Below, one piece after another: positions 1 through 8,412 of a stretch of DNA of 19,159 nucleotides; position 1 is the stretch's first letter, and each line of letters begins with the position of its first letter. The notes under the pieces are model-generated. The model saw nothing but the letters and a program-made list of their open reading frames with translations. It had not been told where the DNA came from and did no database searches. A program made the translations under genes and the position numbers. This DNA comes from Chloromonas sp. AAM2 (Eukaryota; Chlorophyta; Chlorophyceae; Chlamydomonadales; Chlamydomonadaceae), in contig QAXH01002691.1 of NCBI GenBank assembly GCA_004335635.1, positions 858 through 20,016 of the forward strand, written 5' to 3'.

Positions 1-330
1 AGAGGGGGGGGGGGGTGGATCGTGAGGTGCTGACGTCATGATTCAAGGTCAAGAGAGAGCTGCTGAGGGTAGCACTTGATATGCATGCGCTCGCAAGCAG
101 TCAAGGATGGACGAGTAGTGAGGAGACTCATGCTGTCTACTGCTCATCTCACTGCTTTACCGGGCATGCTTGCTCCGTTCGGTTTATGGCGCGCCTGACC
201 TGCAGGTCACCCCCTGCTACACCCAGGGTCAAGCGTAGCACTGTGACAGAAGACGGTGAAACTTTGCTGATCTAAATCCAGCAGTGCAGTGCGGTGCAGT
301 GCAGTATGATACGGTACAACTCCAACTCAC
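1..330 (-). other. Gene A intron running off the left edge
   Basis: This follows the GTGAGT donor of the TM exon. It holds a GCAGT-rich stretch (283-305) and a poly-G run at 4-15. I find no match to gene B's juxtamembrane exon (15871-15999), so the next gene A exon is probably left of the window. Confidence 0.6.
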
Positions 331-470
331 CTTGCCTGGTGGCGCCTGCTTGTCCTCGTGTGTCCTTTTGCGCCTGATGACCCAGGCCCAGGCAAACAGG
401 CCCAGCAGGGCCACGAAGCACACCGGCCCAACCACAACACCCACAATCAGTCCTGTGGACTCGGACGTGC
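331..470 (-). other. Gene A exon 16: transmembrane helix
   Basis: The exon encodes about 26 hydrophobic residues, GLIVGVVVGPVCFVALLGLF and then AWAWVI, followed at once by the basic stop-transfer RRKR. The charge pattern puts the lectin side outside. The core GLIVGVVVGPVC is identical to gene B and contains a GxxxG motif. The exon ends in phase 0 at a GTGAGT donor. Confidence 0.92.
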
Positions 471-3400
471 CTGCATGGGCGAAGCAACAGGTAGAAAATT
501 GAATCACTGTTAGTCTACGTGCCAGAATTGGTCGGCAAACACGGACAGTTGTATTGCCAGTCACGATGTCAGTACCAGTACGCCTGCCAAGTACGCCAGC
601 CGAACCCGGCGGCTGCCCGGGTAGCTAGCAAAACCCACCTGAACTCACATGGGACCTCTATACGACCTCCTTGAAGAAATGCTGTCAAGGCTCTGGCAGT
701 ACTCCTGATCGTGTGCATGACTGTGTACGGCATGCCGGCCCCCTTCCCACAGTCATGCACAGTACCCACCGCTTGATGACACCACAACTGGCGGCCCAGG
801 TGCCATGCGGGCGATTGGGAAAGGTGGTAGGGGTAGGTTGAAGATGGGTGGCCAAGGCGGTGGAGGTGGAGGAGCGGCAGGGGTGCCTGCAGTGCAGGCA
901 TGCAAGAGTCTGTCCTGTGCACACCTACCTGCCTGTTGCCCCATGCACGCAATGAATGTGCCCACCTTCCTGCCTGTTGCCCCATGCACGCAATGAATGT
1001 GCTCCCCTTCCTGCCTGTTGCCCCATGCACGCAATGAATGTGCCCACCTTCCTGCCTGTTGCCTCATGCACGGCAATGAATGTGCCCACCTTCCTGCCTG
1101 TTGCCCCATGCACGCAATGAATGTGCACACCTTCTTGCATCCTTTCCCATGCGCGTACCATGACTGATGGTCAATCCACGCATATCCTGTGTACAACTCA
1201 AGTGCTGTCACCACACAGAACCCTTCCAAGCATCAGCATGCGCGTGTCACATGCGCTGGAGACCAGGTGGGTGCTGGCTCACCCACGTGTGTATGGCCCA
1301 TTCGTGCATGCTGTACTTGTCATGCCAAGCACAGCGACGAATAGTGTGCGCATTGCTCACCTGGTGCGCTGATGAGCGAAAGCTTGAAGACCTGTGCCGA
1401 GTCTACCTCGCCCAGCCCCTGGTCAGCACACACGCTGTGCGTGAGGGGGGTGCCCGTCCTAAAGGTGGACATCTCCATGCAGAGGGAGGTCAGGGCGCTA
1501 ACAACTCGGAACGTCCTGCAGAAGCAAGCATAGAAGCGCCTGGGCTCTATGCCTGGGCTCAGAGAGAGAATGGTGAGAGACAGGCAGCAGGCCGGTGGAG
1601 GAGGCTGTATAAGGCCCAGGAAGAAGGCGGCTGGGGACAGTTGGCACCATAGACAAGTGGGAAATATACCAGTAAATATACTAAATATACTATATACTCT
1701 GTAATATACTCTGATTACAAATATACTATACAATATACTCTGATACTAATATATATACTCTTATACTCTTATACCACTCTTCACTACAAGGAAGCCTGAT
1801 GTAGACCAATCAACCAGTCTTCAATTCAATTCAGTCGCCAATGGAGAGTTGGAGGCACACACTCCTGTGCCCAGGCTACATCGTACACTCTGTGATCTCC
1901 CCGGCGCCTGTTCACCATGTCCAGGTCAGGCCTTACCCGCCGCCTAGGTCCATTAGAGACCACATCTGCCCCATGCTGCCCTCCTTTGTCTCATTGACTG
2001 TCAGACCCTTCTCATCGTATGCCGGGCCCAAGGGCAGGCCAATGACCCTGCGGCATGCCAGAGTGGAGCAGGCTGGCATGTGAAGCTTGGTAAGCAGGGA
2101 GCTGCTCGGATTTGGTGTGGCCTAAGAGGTGAGCCTTGTTCTGCAACCTGTAAGGCAGGTGCCAAGAGATGGCAACATGCAATGCGAAGCTGGCATGCAC
2201 TCTGCAATTCGTGGTATGCTGTCGGCACCACTGGCAGGACGCATGCAAGTGCTGTGTTGGCAGCCTGGATAACAAACCTATAGCCTGAGTAGGTCACCAG
2301 GCAACTCAACACTGCATGGGAGTGCCTGTCCCTGTCAACCGGCCTTACACACCGCCTCACCTCTGCTTGCCGCTGCCCTGCTCCTCCAGCCGCACAAACC
2401 CACCACCAGCATCACGAACGACAAACGTTTGGTACTGCAGCAAACATTAGTACACGCCACTTAGCCTCGATGGTTGTTTCACCGTGATATAGAAAGACTT
2501 GCACACAAGGGCAGAGGGTGAGAACTTTCAGAAGCAATGCACACTGTCTGGCCAATGTGTCTGGCCAATGGCACGCGGATGATAAACAGCTGGTGCTGCA
2601 CAGGAGGTCAGGCAACAGCCATGACAGAGATAAGAGGTTCAGTCAGCCACAGGAGGACATTCAATCAGCCACAGGAGTGCAGGTTCCTTGCAGACCTGAC
2701 AAGCAACCAGCACAACCAGGCAGAGGCCCTTGGCGCTGTGCTGTGTGAGGCAGACAAATACAGAAGAGTTTGGGCTTCGCCCAACCAAAACCACGGACTG
2801 AGAGACCTACAGTCACGTGGCCCAACTAAACAAGCCGTGCTGCAGGATCTTGCCCTCACCGTTTGTCAGCAGCTGCTTGCTCATACCTTGCTGGTTGTGT
2901 TGCAGTCTGTTAGCATCACAGGGTCACCCTCAGTGTCGCCTGCCTGCCAGCACCTGCTCAGGGTGACTGCCAAACCAACTGAGAAGGTCTTGCCTATCTG
3001 CGTGGATGGGGTAAAACCTGCAAGCGCACAGGCGACAGCACCATGGACGTGGACGTTGCGGGCGCATGGTCGGCAAATCAGGGGCCCTGGCGAGGATTCA
3101 CAATGCTTGCAAGGAGCTCCAGTTGAAACTGGTGTGGTGCTGGCGCCACATGGTCAACTGATGAACAGACCTGACGAGATTTTACCGTGTTTGCAAGGGA
3201 TGTGCAACAGTCAACATAGCTCAGTGGGATTGCCAAAACATGGCATCGCACTCTTGGTGCAGTGCATATCCAACGCTGGATTGGATCAGCATGTGAACGC
3301 AACAACAGCGTGCCAGCTTGCTTAACCGTGATGCATGTGCTTGCGTTTGCTGATGCCGTCATGGCATTCTTTGCGCAGTGCCACATCACACGTTGAATTC

Positions 3401-6400
3401 AATCCAGAGTTAAGTTGGACGCCTGTGATATTCAGTTCATGCTCACCCGCTGGTTTGTTGAAGTTGAACGCCTGTGATGCATCAGTTGCCACACATGGTA
3501 ACAGCGCCAGGGAGCCGTTCACCCAGGAGACACACGTGCCCGAGGAAGGGTGCTGGATCTGGTAGAACCTGGAAGGCAATGAAAATCGCAACATCACATT
3601 TTAGACTCAATACCACACAGAGTGCCACACATACCACCACACGTGTCAACTGAACACAGCCCACCTCAGCTGATGTCGTTCCGTGGCATCACTGCACCCT
3701 TGGACCGATGAACATTTCACATTGGCAGACACGGCAACGTGCATGTTCCTTGCAGGTCCTGTTCCAAGCGAGCTGATGCGTGTGAGTGCTGCAGACAAGT
3801 CGCCGTTAGCATGAGCCATTGCACCATTCCAATCAGACACCCACCCGCCGTCTAGTCATGCTCACGTATGACACTTACATGCCATTGAGTTCATAAACAG
3901 AGAACTGCTCCTCAGGTCGCGGTGGGATCCATTCCTGACGACTGACTCGTCTGCCATCAGGCTCCTGGTATGGGTTGTCAGCACCTGCCACCGTCTGGTT
4001 GTAGATAAGAAGCCCGGGTGGACTAATGGTCTTGTCTAAGGCAAACACTCTGGAAGACACAGGGCAGCAGGAACAGTGCACAGTGACTTGGCACTTCTGG
4101 CGAAATAGTGCGTGCAAATGCATGAAAACAACACAGGCTAGCTCGTCTACAAGCTTAGCTCACGATGTCCTGCAGCAAGCAGTTCTGATACAAGCAAAGA
4201 AACCACGATCGCCAAGCATTGGCCAACATGCGTGCATTGCATGGGTCTACACAACACAATCGGCGTCTCGTGTGGACCATGCTCTCTCACCTGTCCGCAT
4301 CCCAGTGCGTGGGCCTGAGGAACACCATGCCATTGCCCACTGCCTTGATCTGAATGTACTGGTACTGCAACCACGGCAACAGGCAAGGGAATGATTCAAC
4401 ACATGTTCTTGCCACCGCAGCATCCTGCAGCATCAGGACCTTGGATGCCAACCAAGTGTCATGCAGCATCACCGGCGCATGGGCCAGGCAAAATAATCAG
4501 CAGCTGCTTGAAACATTCACAAACGTTTGTAAGCTGCACTTCCAGCACGGTGTACGGTTTGTTCACGCGTCATTAATCTGATCAAACTATCTCCTGATTT
4601 CCGGTCACTGTGACTGCCACTTACCATGTTTGTTGAGTTGCATTGCTGCAGTGTGATGGGTGTGCGCGGTGCCTGGGCGGTGATGCATTGGGTGGGGGAC
4701 TGGGAGGGGCTGATCAGGTATGACTGATAATTCAGGCGAGCCAGGGAGCCTGTAGGAAGCACAGGCAGGTACGCATTCTGCTACTAGTTCTGGCTGAGCT
4801 GCATGATGCCAGTACAAGAGTCACAAGCATGATTAGAAAGCAGCCTATCAGTCAGTCAGGGCACGGGCTGGACAACTCAATGTTCAAGGAGGGCGTGCAT
4901 CCCTACGCACGTCAAACTAGGTGTAATGCTGAAGGTGTTTTAGTGGTGGTCGACCTGGTGGGCAGAGCGTCATGGTATGGAGTGCGGCACAAGACATGCA
5001 TTCTGGTACAAGGAGGGAGTGCACACCAGGAAGCACGCCCAACGAGACACATCATGCAACGATGCATGCGTTGCGTGCACTTCCGTGAAACCTTTGTGCC
5101 TAAACCTAACCAGTTGCAAACCTGGTTTGATACGTGCAGTTTCTCGAATCGTCAACAAAGGTCATGATCGTAACCAAACTCTACTTGGAGCAGCATCCTG
5201 TGATTTGCAGCATTGGGGACACCGGACAATCGACAAGCCTTTTGTCTGGCGTTGCCAACATGGCCCAGCAATCCGGCCACTCACGCTACATAAGTGACAG
5301 TGACACCATGACACCATTTTGATGCCATTTTGACTTGTCTTAGAGCAGCTTCTTACCTGCTGAAGCGGTGAGGGTGATGTTTGGGAAAAGGAAGCATGAG
5401 CGTTCGTACATCGACAGGTACACAGTGTAGACCTGCCCTGCCTCAGCTAGGAACGCCAGGCTGCTTTCCTGACCGGTGACTCCACAGAAGTCATCGTTCT
5501 CTTGTATGATCTGCATGAGCAGACACACATCTCCGCATCACTGGACGTTTCCCATCCTGGAAAATCATCAGCGGCTTTACCCCTCTTGCCCGCTTAGTTG
5601 TTTTGTTTCTTGCAGCGGTCCCTTGATTTTGAGCTCACAGCATTCAACTCACACTAGCTGTTCTGGCAACCAGTGCAAAGCCTAGACATAATGTTTTTTT
5701 GGTCGTTGCCCTACAGTACAAAGCATACAACTGTCTTTTCGACCTCACTTTCTTGCTGCTGCCTGTCAAGGAACAATCCCTGACTGTTCTGGACCGCTAA
5801 TGTAAAGCCAAGACACAGGTTTGTCTTGTGTAGCCTCTCATGCAACAATCATCCGTTCATGTGTCCTGCCATGACCCACCGTGGCGTTAGGCTCGCATCC
5901 CCCTCGCACTCTCAGCACTGTATCCTGGTTCTGCTTGCTGGTCAGTCCACACGTGCTGGCGGTTATCCACCTGTCTTGCACACTGTCCGCCATGATTGTG
6001 AAGGCATAGCTCTTATCCTCGGAATTGTTAAGGACACGAATAGAGGGGAATTGCAACGCGCACGACCTGTGCACCGCAACACCATGAGGCACGGCCAGGT
6101 GAGCAAAAGGAATTGAGATGTGCACTCGTTGAAGCTTTATATTAAGACATTGATTGGGCTTGCTTTCGAGGTTGTGATCAGGCAGGATGACGAGTCATCA
6201 TGAAGTCAGTTTGTGCTGCATCTCTCTCGGTTTGCGATACGATCTGCTTCAGTTGCAGCGCCGTAGGAACCCGTTTGTTACGTGTGTTTAGCAAGGGAAA
6301 GTCTGCGAATGCTGTCATGCGTTTTAAGATGTAATGACAGTGTCACTCACAAGCTAGCTGCAGTGCCTCAGACATGTGCTGCGTGTGTTTACCGTAGGTG

Positions 6401-7867
6401 GGTCTGCGAATGCTGTCATAAGACGTGGTATGACTGAACATGTGATGAAATCGTCACTCACAAGCTGGTGACGATCTTGATTGTGACTGAGTCGCCAATT
6501 GAGAGGTTGCGCACTTGCACATTTGTCAGCCCATCCTGCTCCAAGAGAAGCCCGCTTCTAATCACGCATTCACTGCACTCAGGAAACTCGGGCTCGTCCC
6601 TGAGTGCACAGTACGGAAATCAGCAGTCAAAGCAAGGAGACACAGGGTGAACCTTACCCTGTTCAAAGAGCATATTAGGGAAGACCAGGGAAACAGAGTG
6701 CCAGTGAGTGCCTTGTACCGGAGCCGTGGACGCTGGTGCTCGTGGCAGCTCTCAAATGTTGCTGATTCTGATGGACAATCGACCAGCAAGCCGCTGTCCT
6801 TCAGGTGGTACAGGTGGTGCAGATGGGTCATGTGACCATGCCTGAGTGCTCCACACGACTGGGCTGCCCGCCTAGCTCCTCTCAACACACCAGCAGTTTT
6901 GGTGGTAAACACCTGTCGCATTGGCACAATACCTGCTGCAGCTGACAATACCCACAATGTCATAGTGTGTACAACTCACCATTGCTGTGTAGTGGCATTG
7001 CACGAGACTTGGGTTGTTGCATTGGCGCTCGTGGCGCAACGCAAGGTGATGGGGTTGGTGGCATTGACCAGGCCCTCGTACAGTGGTTGACCGTTCACGA
7101 TTGCGTACCATAGGGGCAGGTCAGCGGCTAGTGGTTGTTCTGGTTGTGCTGGATCCTGGCCTCCCTTCGGCAGGGGCAGATCCGTCAAGGGGATGCTGGT
7201 GCATCTTGAGCGCACTGAGTAGCACAAGTTGCAAGCCATTGCAAGGAGGTATTTCACAAGATAGGGCATTGCCCTGGCTGATCAATCTGAACACCTGATT
7301 GGTTTGTGCACTTGTCTGTTGACGTTGACGAGTTAGTAGTGGTTTTCAGTAGTGGTTTGGGGTGTCTCTCAGATGGTGTGTTACATTGGCCTTTGGCTGC
7401 TAGAAGAGACACGGCTAGTCCACAGTTGCGCCTGGATTGTGACGTATCGGTCAGCATTGCACAGTTATGCGTTCACGCCACTGGCAGCTGAATGACATGT
7501 GTGGGCTGGCAGCGCACCTGCTTGCAGTAAACTCCTGCCTTGCACCCACGAGCCTGCAAACAACAGCATCAATGGAAGTCCATGGAACAACACAAATGGG
7601 TTTTGTAAGTTGATGAGCAGAGAGCTGATGCCTGCCACCATGCCTCCGCCCTCACTCAGCGCCAGTGGCGGAGTATTCAGTTGCTTAGGCTGCTCCTTAG
7701 ATGGCGAGCATATTAGAGTGCGGGCAGGCCTTCTGGTCAGCTTCAGCACCTGTCTGCTCTCCTTGCCGTGCCGGCTCATGTTGGTCCGCAGTCTGCGCTA
7801 TTGCTGCTGCTGCTCCACATAGCACAGTGAGAACCAGCAGAGTCTGAAGATTCTGATTTTTGCCCAT
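331..7867 (-). CDS. Gene A: R-type-lectin receptor kinase, ectodomain and transmembrane part (3' end outside window)
   Basis: Sixteen exons on the minus strand, in coding order: 7867-7750, 7553-7518, 7214-6980, 6599-6462, 6066-5880, 5510-5357, 4749-4625, 4364-4291, 4049-3879, 3568-3447, 3017-2887, 2434-2361, 2047-1937, 1515-1361, 886-770, 470-331. They sum to 2088 nt, an open frame of 696 codons with GT/AG at every junction. The start ATG opens a clear signal peptide. The product should be a type I membrane protein with sushi-like, PPC-like and two beta-trefoil lectin modules, a Pro-rich stalk and a helix at residues 656-681. The kinase domain is inferred, not seen: it is expected left of position 1 because gene B, with the same exon plan, has one. 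The microexon and the sushi-exon boundaries are supported mainly by matching gene B. Confidence is high for the lectin and TM exons, moderate for the first two introns. Confidence 0.85.
770..886 (-). other. Gene A exon 15: proline-rich stalk
   Basis: An exon of 117 nt rich in proline (TPAAPPPPPPWPP, then LPLPPFP and APGPP), between the second lectin module and the TM helix. It probably forms an extended, perhaps hydroxyproline-glycosylated, stalk like those of green-algal wall proteins (inference). It ends SSS in phase 1 before a GTGGGT donor. Gene B's stalk is shorter (84 nt) and diverged in sequence. Confidence 0.75.
928..1134. repeat. 41-bp minisatellite, about 5 copies
   Basis: The sequence GCCTGTTGC recurs at 931, 972, 1013, 1054 and 1096, a period of 41 bp with one extra base in the fourth copy. 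The copies are nearly identical, with variation at CCCACC/CTCCCC/CACACC. It lies in the intron between gene A's second lectin module and its stalk. Because 41 is not a multiple of 3 and no copy lies in a supported exon, it is non-coding. Confidence 0.95.
1361..3017 (-). other. Gene A exons 11-14: R-type lectin beta-trefoil, module 2
   Basis: Exons of 131, 74, 111 and 155 nt (3017-2887, 2434-2361, 2047-1937, 1515-1361). The three thirds are RCWQAG...LTDCNTTSK...YQTFVVRD; GGGFVRLEEQG...MGQMWSLMDLGG; FRVVSALTSLCM...SVCAD...AQVFKLS. Q-x-F, Q-x-W and a degenerate Q-x-F-like strand mark the trefoil repeats. The exon phases are the same as in module 1, so the two modules arose by duplication of a four-exon cassette. 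Exons 2-4 match gene B's lengths exactly; exon 1 is 9 nt shorter. Confidence 0.8.
1661..1785. repeat. AT-rich island with AATATACT repeats
   Basis: A sharply AT-rich stretch with many imperfect copies of AATATACT and TATACTCT, in the 421-bp intron between lectin-module-2 exons 3 and 4 of gene A. The surrounding DNA is balanced or GC-rich. It is a degenerate satellite or a remnant of a small insertion; no coding potential is seen. Confidence 0.85.
3447..4749 (-). other. Gene A exons 7-10: R-type lectin beta-trefoil, module 1
   Basis: Exons of 125, 74, 171 and 122 nt, the same lengths as the four paralogous exons of gene B. Three subdomains are visible: CITAQ...LQQCNST...YQYIQI; then FLRPTHWDAD to EEQFSV; then FYQIQHPSSGTCVSW...LLPC to ASQAFNF. 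The Cys pair plus the Gln-x-Trp/Phe-like strand at the end of each third are hallmarks of the ricin-B (R-type) lectin fold, which binds galactose-type or other glycans. Only the sugar-binding fold is present; nothing resembles a toxin catalytic chain. The module is flanked by phase-1 introns. Confidence 0.8.
4750..5356 (-). other. Gene A long intron (PPC-like to lectin module 1)
   Basis: A 607-bp intron with phase 1 ends. It holds two diverged copies of an AAGGAGGG(C/A)GTGCA block (4888 and 5010 regions) and otherwise nothing I can support. Open frames on the plus strand here have no recognisable domain and no counterpart in gene B. Confidence 0.6.
5357..6066 (-). other. Gene A exons 5-6: PPC-like beta-sandwich
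   Basis: Exons 6066-5880 and 5510-5357. The protein has the run SYAFTI...WITASTCG...DTVLRVRGGC...ENDDFCG...SLAFLAEAGQVYTVYLS, ending ITLTASAG. This order (strand, DTxLxV, NDD, AGxxYxV) is the pattern of bacterial pre-peptidase C-terminal (PPC)-like domains. These are secreted beta-sandwiches, some of which bind carbohydrate or fold as appended modules. The four Cys suggest disulphides. The exon pair ends in phase 1, as do the lectin modules after it. Confidence 0.55.
6301..6467 (-). repeat. Local duplication around gene A exon 4 donor
   Basis: GTCTGCGAATGCTGTCAT occurs at 6301 and 6402, and TCACTCACAAGCT at 6343 and 6454. Read on the minus strand, the second block is the exon end plus the GTGAGTGA donor, so a decoy donor sits about 111 bp inside the intron. 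The extended exon would meet an immediate TGA in frame, so only the first donor is productive. Confidence 0.8.
6462..7214 (-). other. Gene A exons 3-4: sushi/CCP-like module
   Basis: Exons 7214-6980 and 6599-6462, joined inside a Trp codon (TG|G). The pattern is a Cys near the start (RCTSIP), a strand ending ITLRC, then VSC, the split Trp and FPECSEC. This Cys...Cys...Cys-W-P-x-C spacing resembles complement-control (sushi) modules, usually extracellular adhesion or recognition units. Several N-x-T sequons occur around NATTQVSCNATT. The part after the last Cys (DSVTIKIV) probably starts the next beta-sandwich. The family call is from pattern only and is less certain than the gene structure. 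Confidence 0.6.
7518..7553 (-). other. Gene A exon 2: 36-nt microexon
   Basis: A TTTGCAG acceptor and a GTGCGC donor enclose 36 nt with phase 1 at both ends, so it can be skipped without losing frame. It encodes GSWVQGRSLLQA. Gene B has a 33-nt counterpart at the same place encoding GVHAGRQLLQA; the shared LLQA and matching CAAGCAG|GTG ends support it as a real exon. Function unknown. Confidence 0.6.
7750..7867 (-). other. Gene A exon 1: start codon and signal peptide
   Basis: The ATG at 7867-7865 starts a 39-codon exon plus one base, ending before a GTGCTG donor (phase 1). Residues 1-24 read as a classical secretory signal: a polar/basic start (MGKNQ), a hydrophobic core LLVLTVLCGAAAA and a likely cleavage after AIA. 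Read through the donor, the frame meets a stop after 56 codons, so splicing is needed. Gene B's first exon has the same role and the same end phase. Confidence 0.8.
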
Positions 7868-7963
7868 ACGAGGAGCTGCAAAGCCGCACTCAGTGTCTTG
7901 GGTTCACATTAGGCGTGGCTTTTGCCATTTCTAACAGCCATCTGTATGAAATGAGTGCGCGCG

Positions 7964-7977
7964 CAATGGCCAATGGC
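7964..7977. promoter_or_regulatory. Tandem CAATGGC heptamer with CCAAT box
   Basis: Two adjacent CAATGGC copies create a CCAAT at 7970-7974. A reverse GCCATT is at 7924 and another GCAATGG near 8159. CCAAT boxes bind NF-Y in many eukaryotes; a role here is inference. Confidence 0.35.
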
Positions 7978-7986
7978 GGGATGAGT

Positions 7987-8022
7987 CGTGAGGAAAACCT
8001 CCGACTCCGTTTTTTCCTCACG
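7987..8022. repeat. 11-bp perfect inverted repeat, 14-bp loop
   Basis: CGTGAGGAAAA at 7987-7997 is the exact reverse complement of TTTTCCTCACG at 8012-8022. It lies in the intergenic region, 120 bp upstream of gene A's ATG. It could be a dimeric factor site, a cruciform, or a hairpin in a 5' UTR. Confidence 0.9.
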
Positions 8023-8303
8023 GCACTGCCGGTGGTTGCAAAAGCTGCATTTCAGAGCGCAGATGCAACACTAGCGCTTCGATCAGCGATCTAGCAGATA
8101 AACTGCCGATGTAGAGTCGTCAAAGAAACCGTCAGCACTCATTAGGGCAACGGCTTGGCAATGGTGCAACTTTGAAAAGCAATGCTATAGGCGTCAGCCG
8201 TCATCACGGGAATGTTCCGGCATCACTGTGTCTATTCTCGTCAGGGTCCGAGTTAGCAGCAGGCCCGAGCAGGCCTCGTCGGATCCGTATCATCGGACAG
8301 CGA

Positions 8304-8412
8304 ATGGTTCGGGCGCTCTTCGTTAACCTGCTCTATGTGCTATCTCTGCAAATCATCCATGGAGGAGAGCTTGCTGGTGAAAGCACAGCATGTGCAGCAC
8401 AAGAACGGCCAG
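8304..8412 (+). other. Gene B exon 1: start codon and signal peptide
   Basis: The ATG at 8304-8306 is followed by a secretory signal (MVRALFVNLLYVLSLQIIHG). The hydrophobic core spans residues 5-18, with small residues after it for cleavage. The exon ends 36 codons plus one base later at CCAG|GTCAGG, phase 1 like gene A. The sequence itself is unlike gene A's signal peptide. Confidence 0.78.

Larger units (their letters stand above)
7868..8303. promoter_or_regulatory. Shared intergenic region, presumed bidirectional promoter
   Basis: A 436-bp stretch between the two divergent start codons. It must contain both 5' UTRs and start sites, so core promoters lie here or in unannotated upstream leader exons. 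It has a tandem CAATGGC heptamer, a long perfect inverted repeat and no clear TATA box in either direction. On the gene B side no earlier in-frame ATG occurs back to at least 8172, supporting 8304 as the start. Confidence 0.65.

Noticed and set aside
161..199. A 39-nt phase-0 exon candidate downstream of gene A's TM exon
   Set aside because: It has acceptable splice signals but no similarity to gene B's juxtamembrane exon; chance is a sufficient explanation.
928..1134. CRISPR-like repeat array
   Set aside because: The copies are contiguous with no unique spacers and sit in a eukaryotic intron.
753..1229. Long minus-strand frame with repeated Cys/His/Gly peptides
   Set aside because: It is the 41-bp minisatellite read in one frame; the period is not a multiple of three and only the Pro-rich exon at its end is supported by the paralogue.
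2537..3325. Plus-strand open frame of 262 codons
   Set aside because: It lies antisense across gene A exons and introns, has no domain, and overlaps the supported exon 2887-3017 on the other strand.
5657..5814. Diverged ~32-bp direct repeat (CTGTTCTGG...AAAGCC.AGACA) in a gene A intron
   Set aside because: Similarity is real but weak and short, with no link to splicing or coding; not worth a separate claim.
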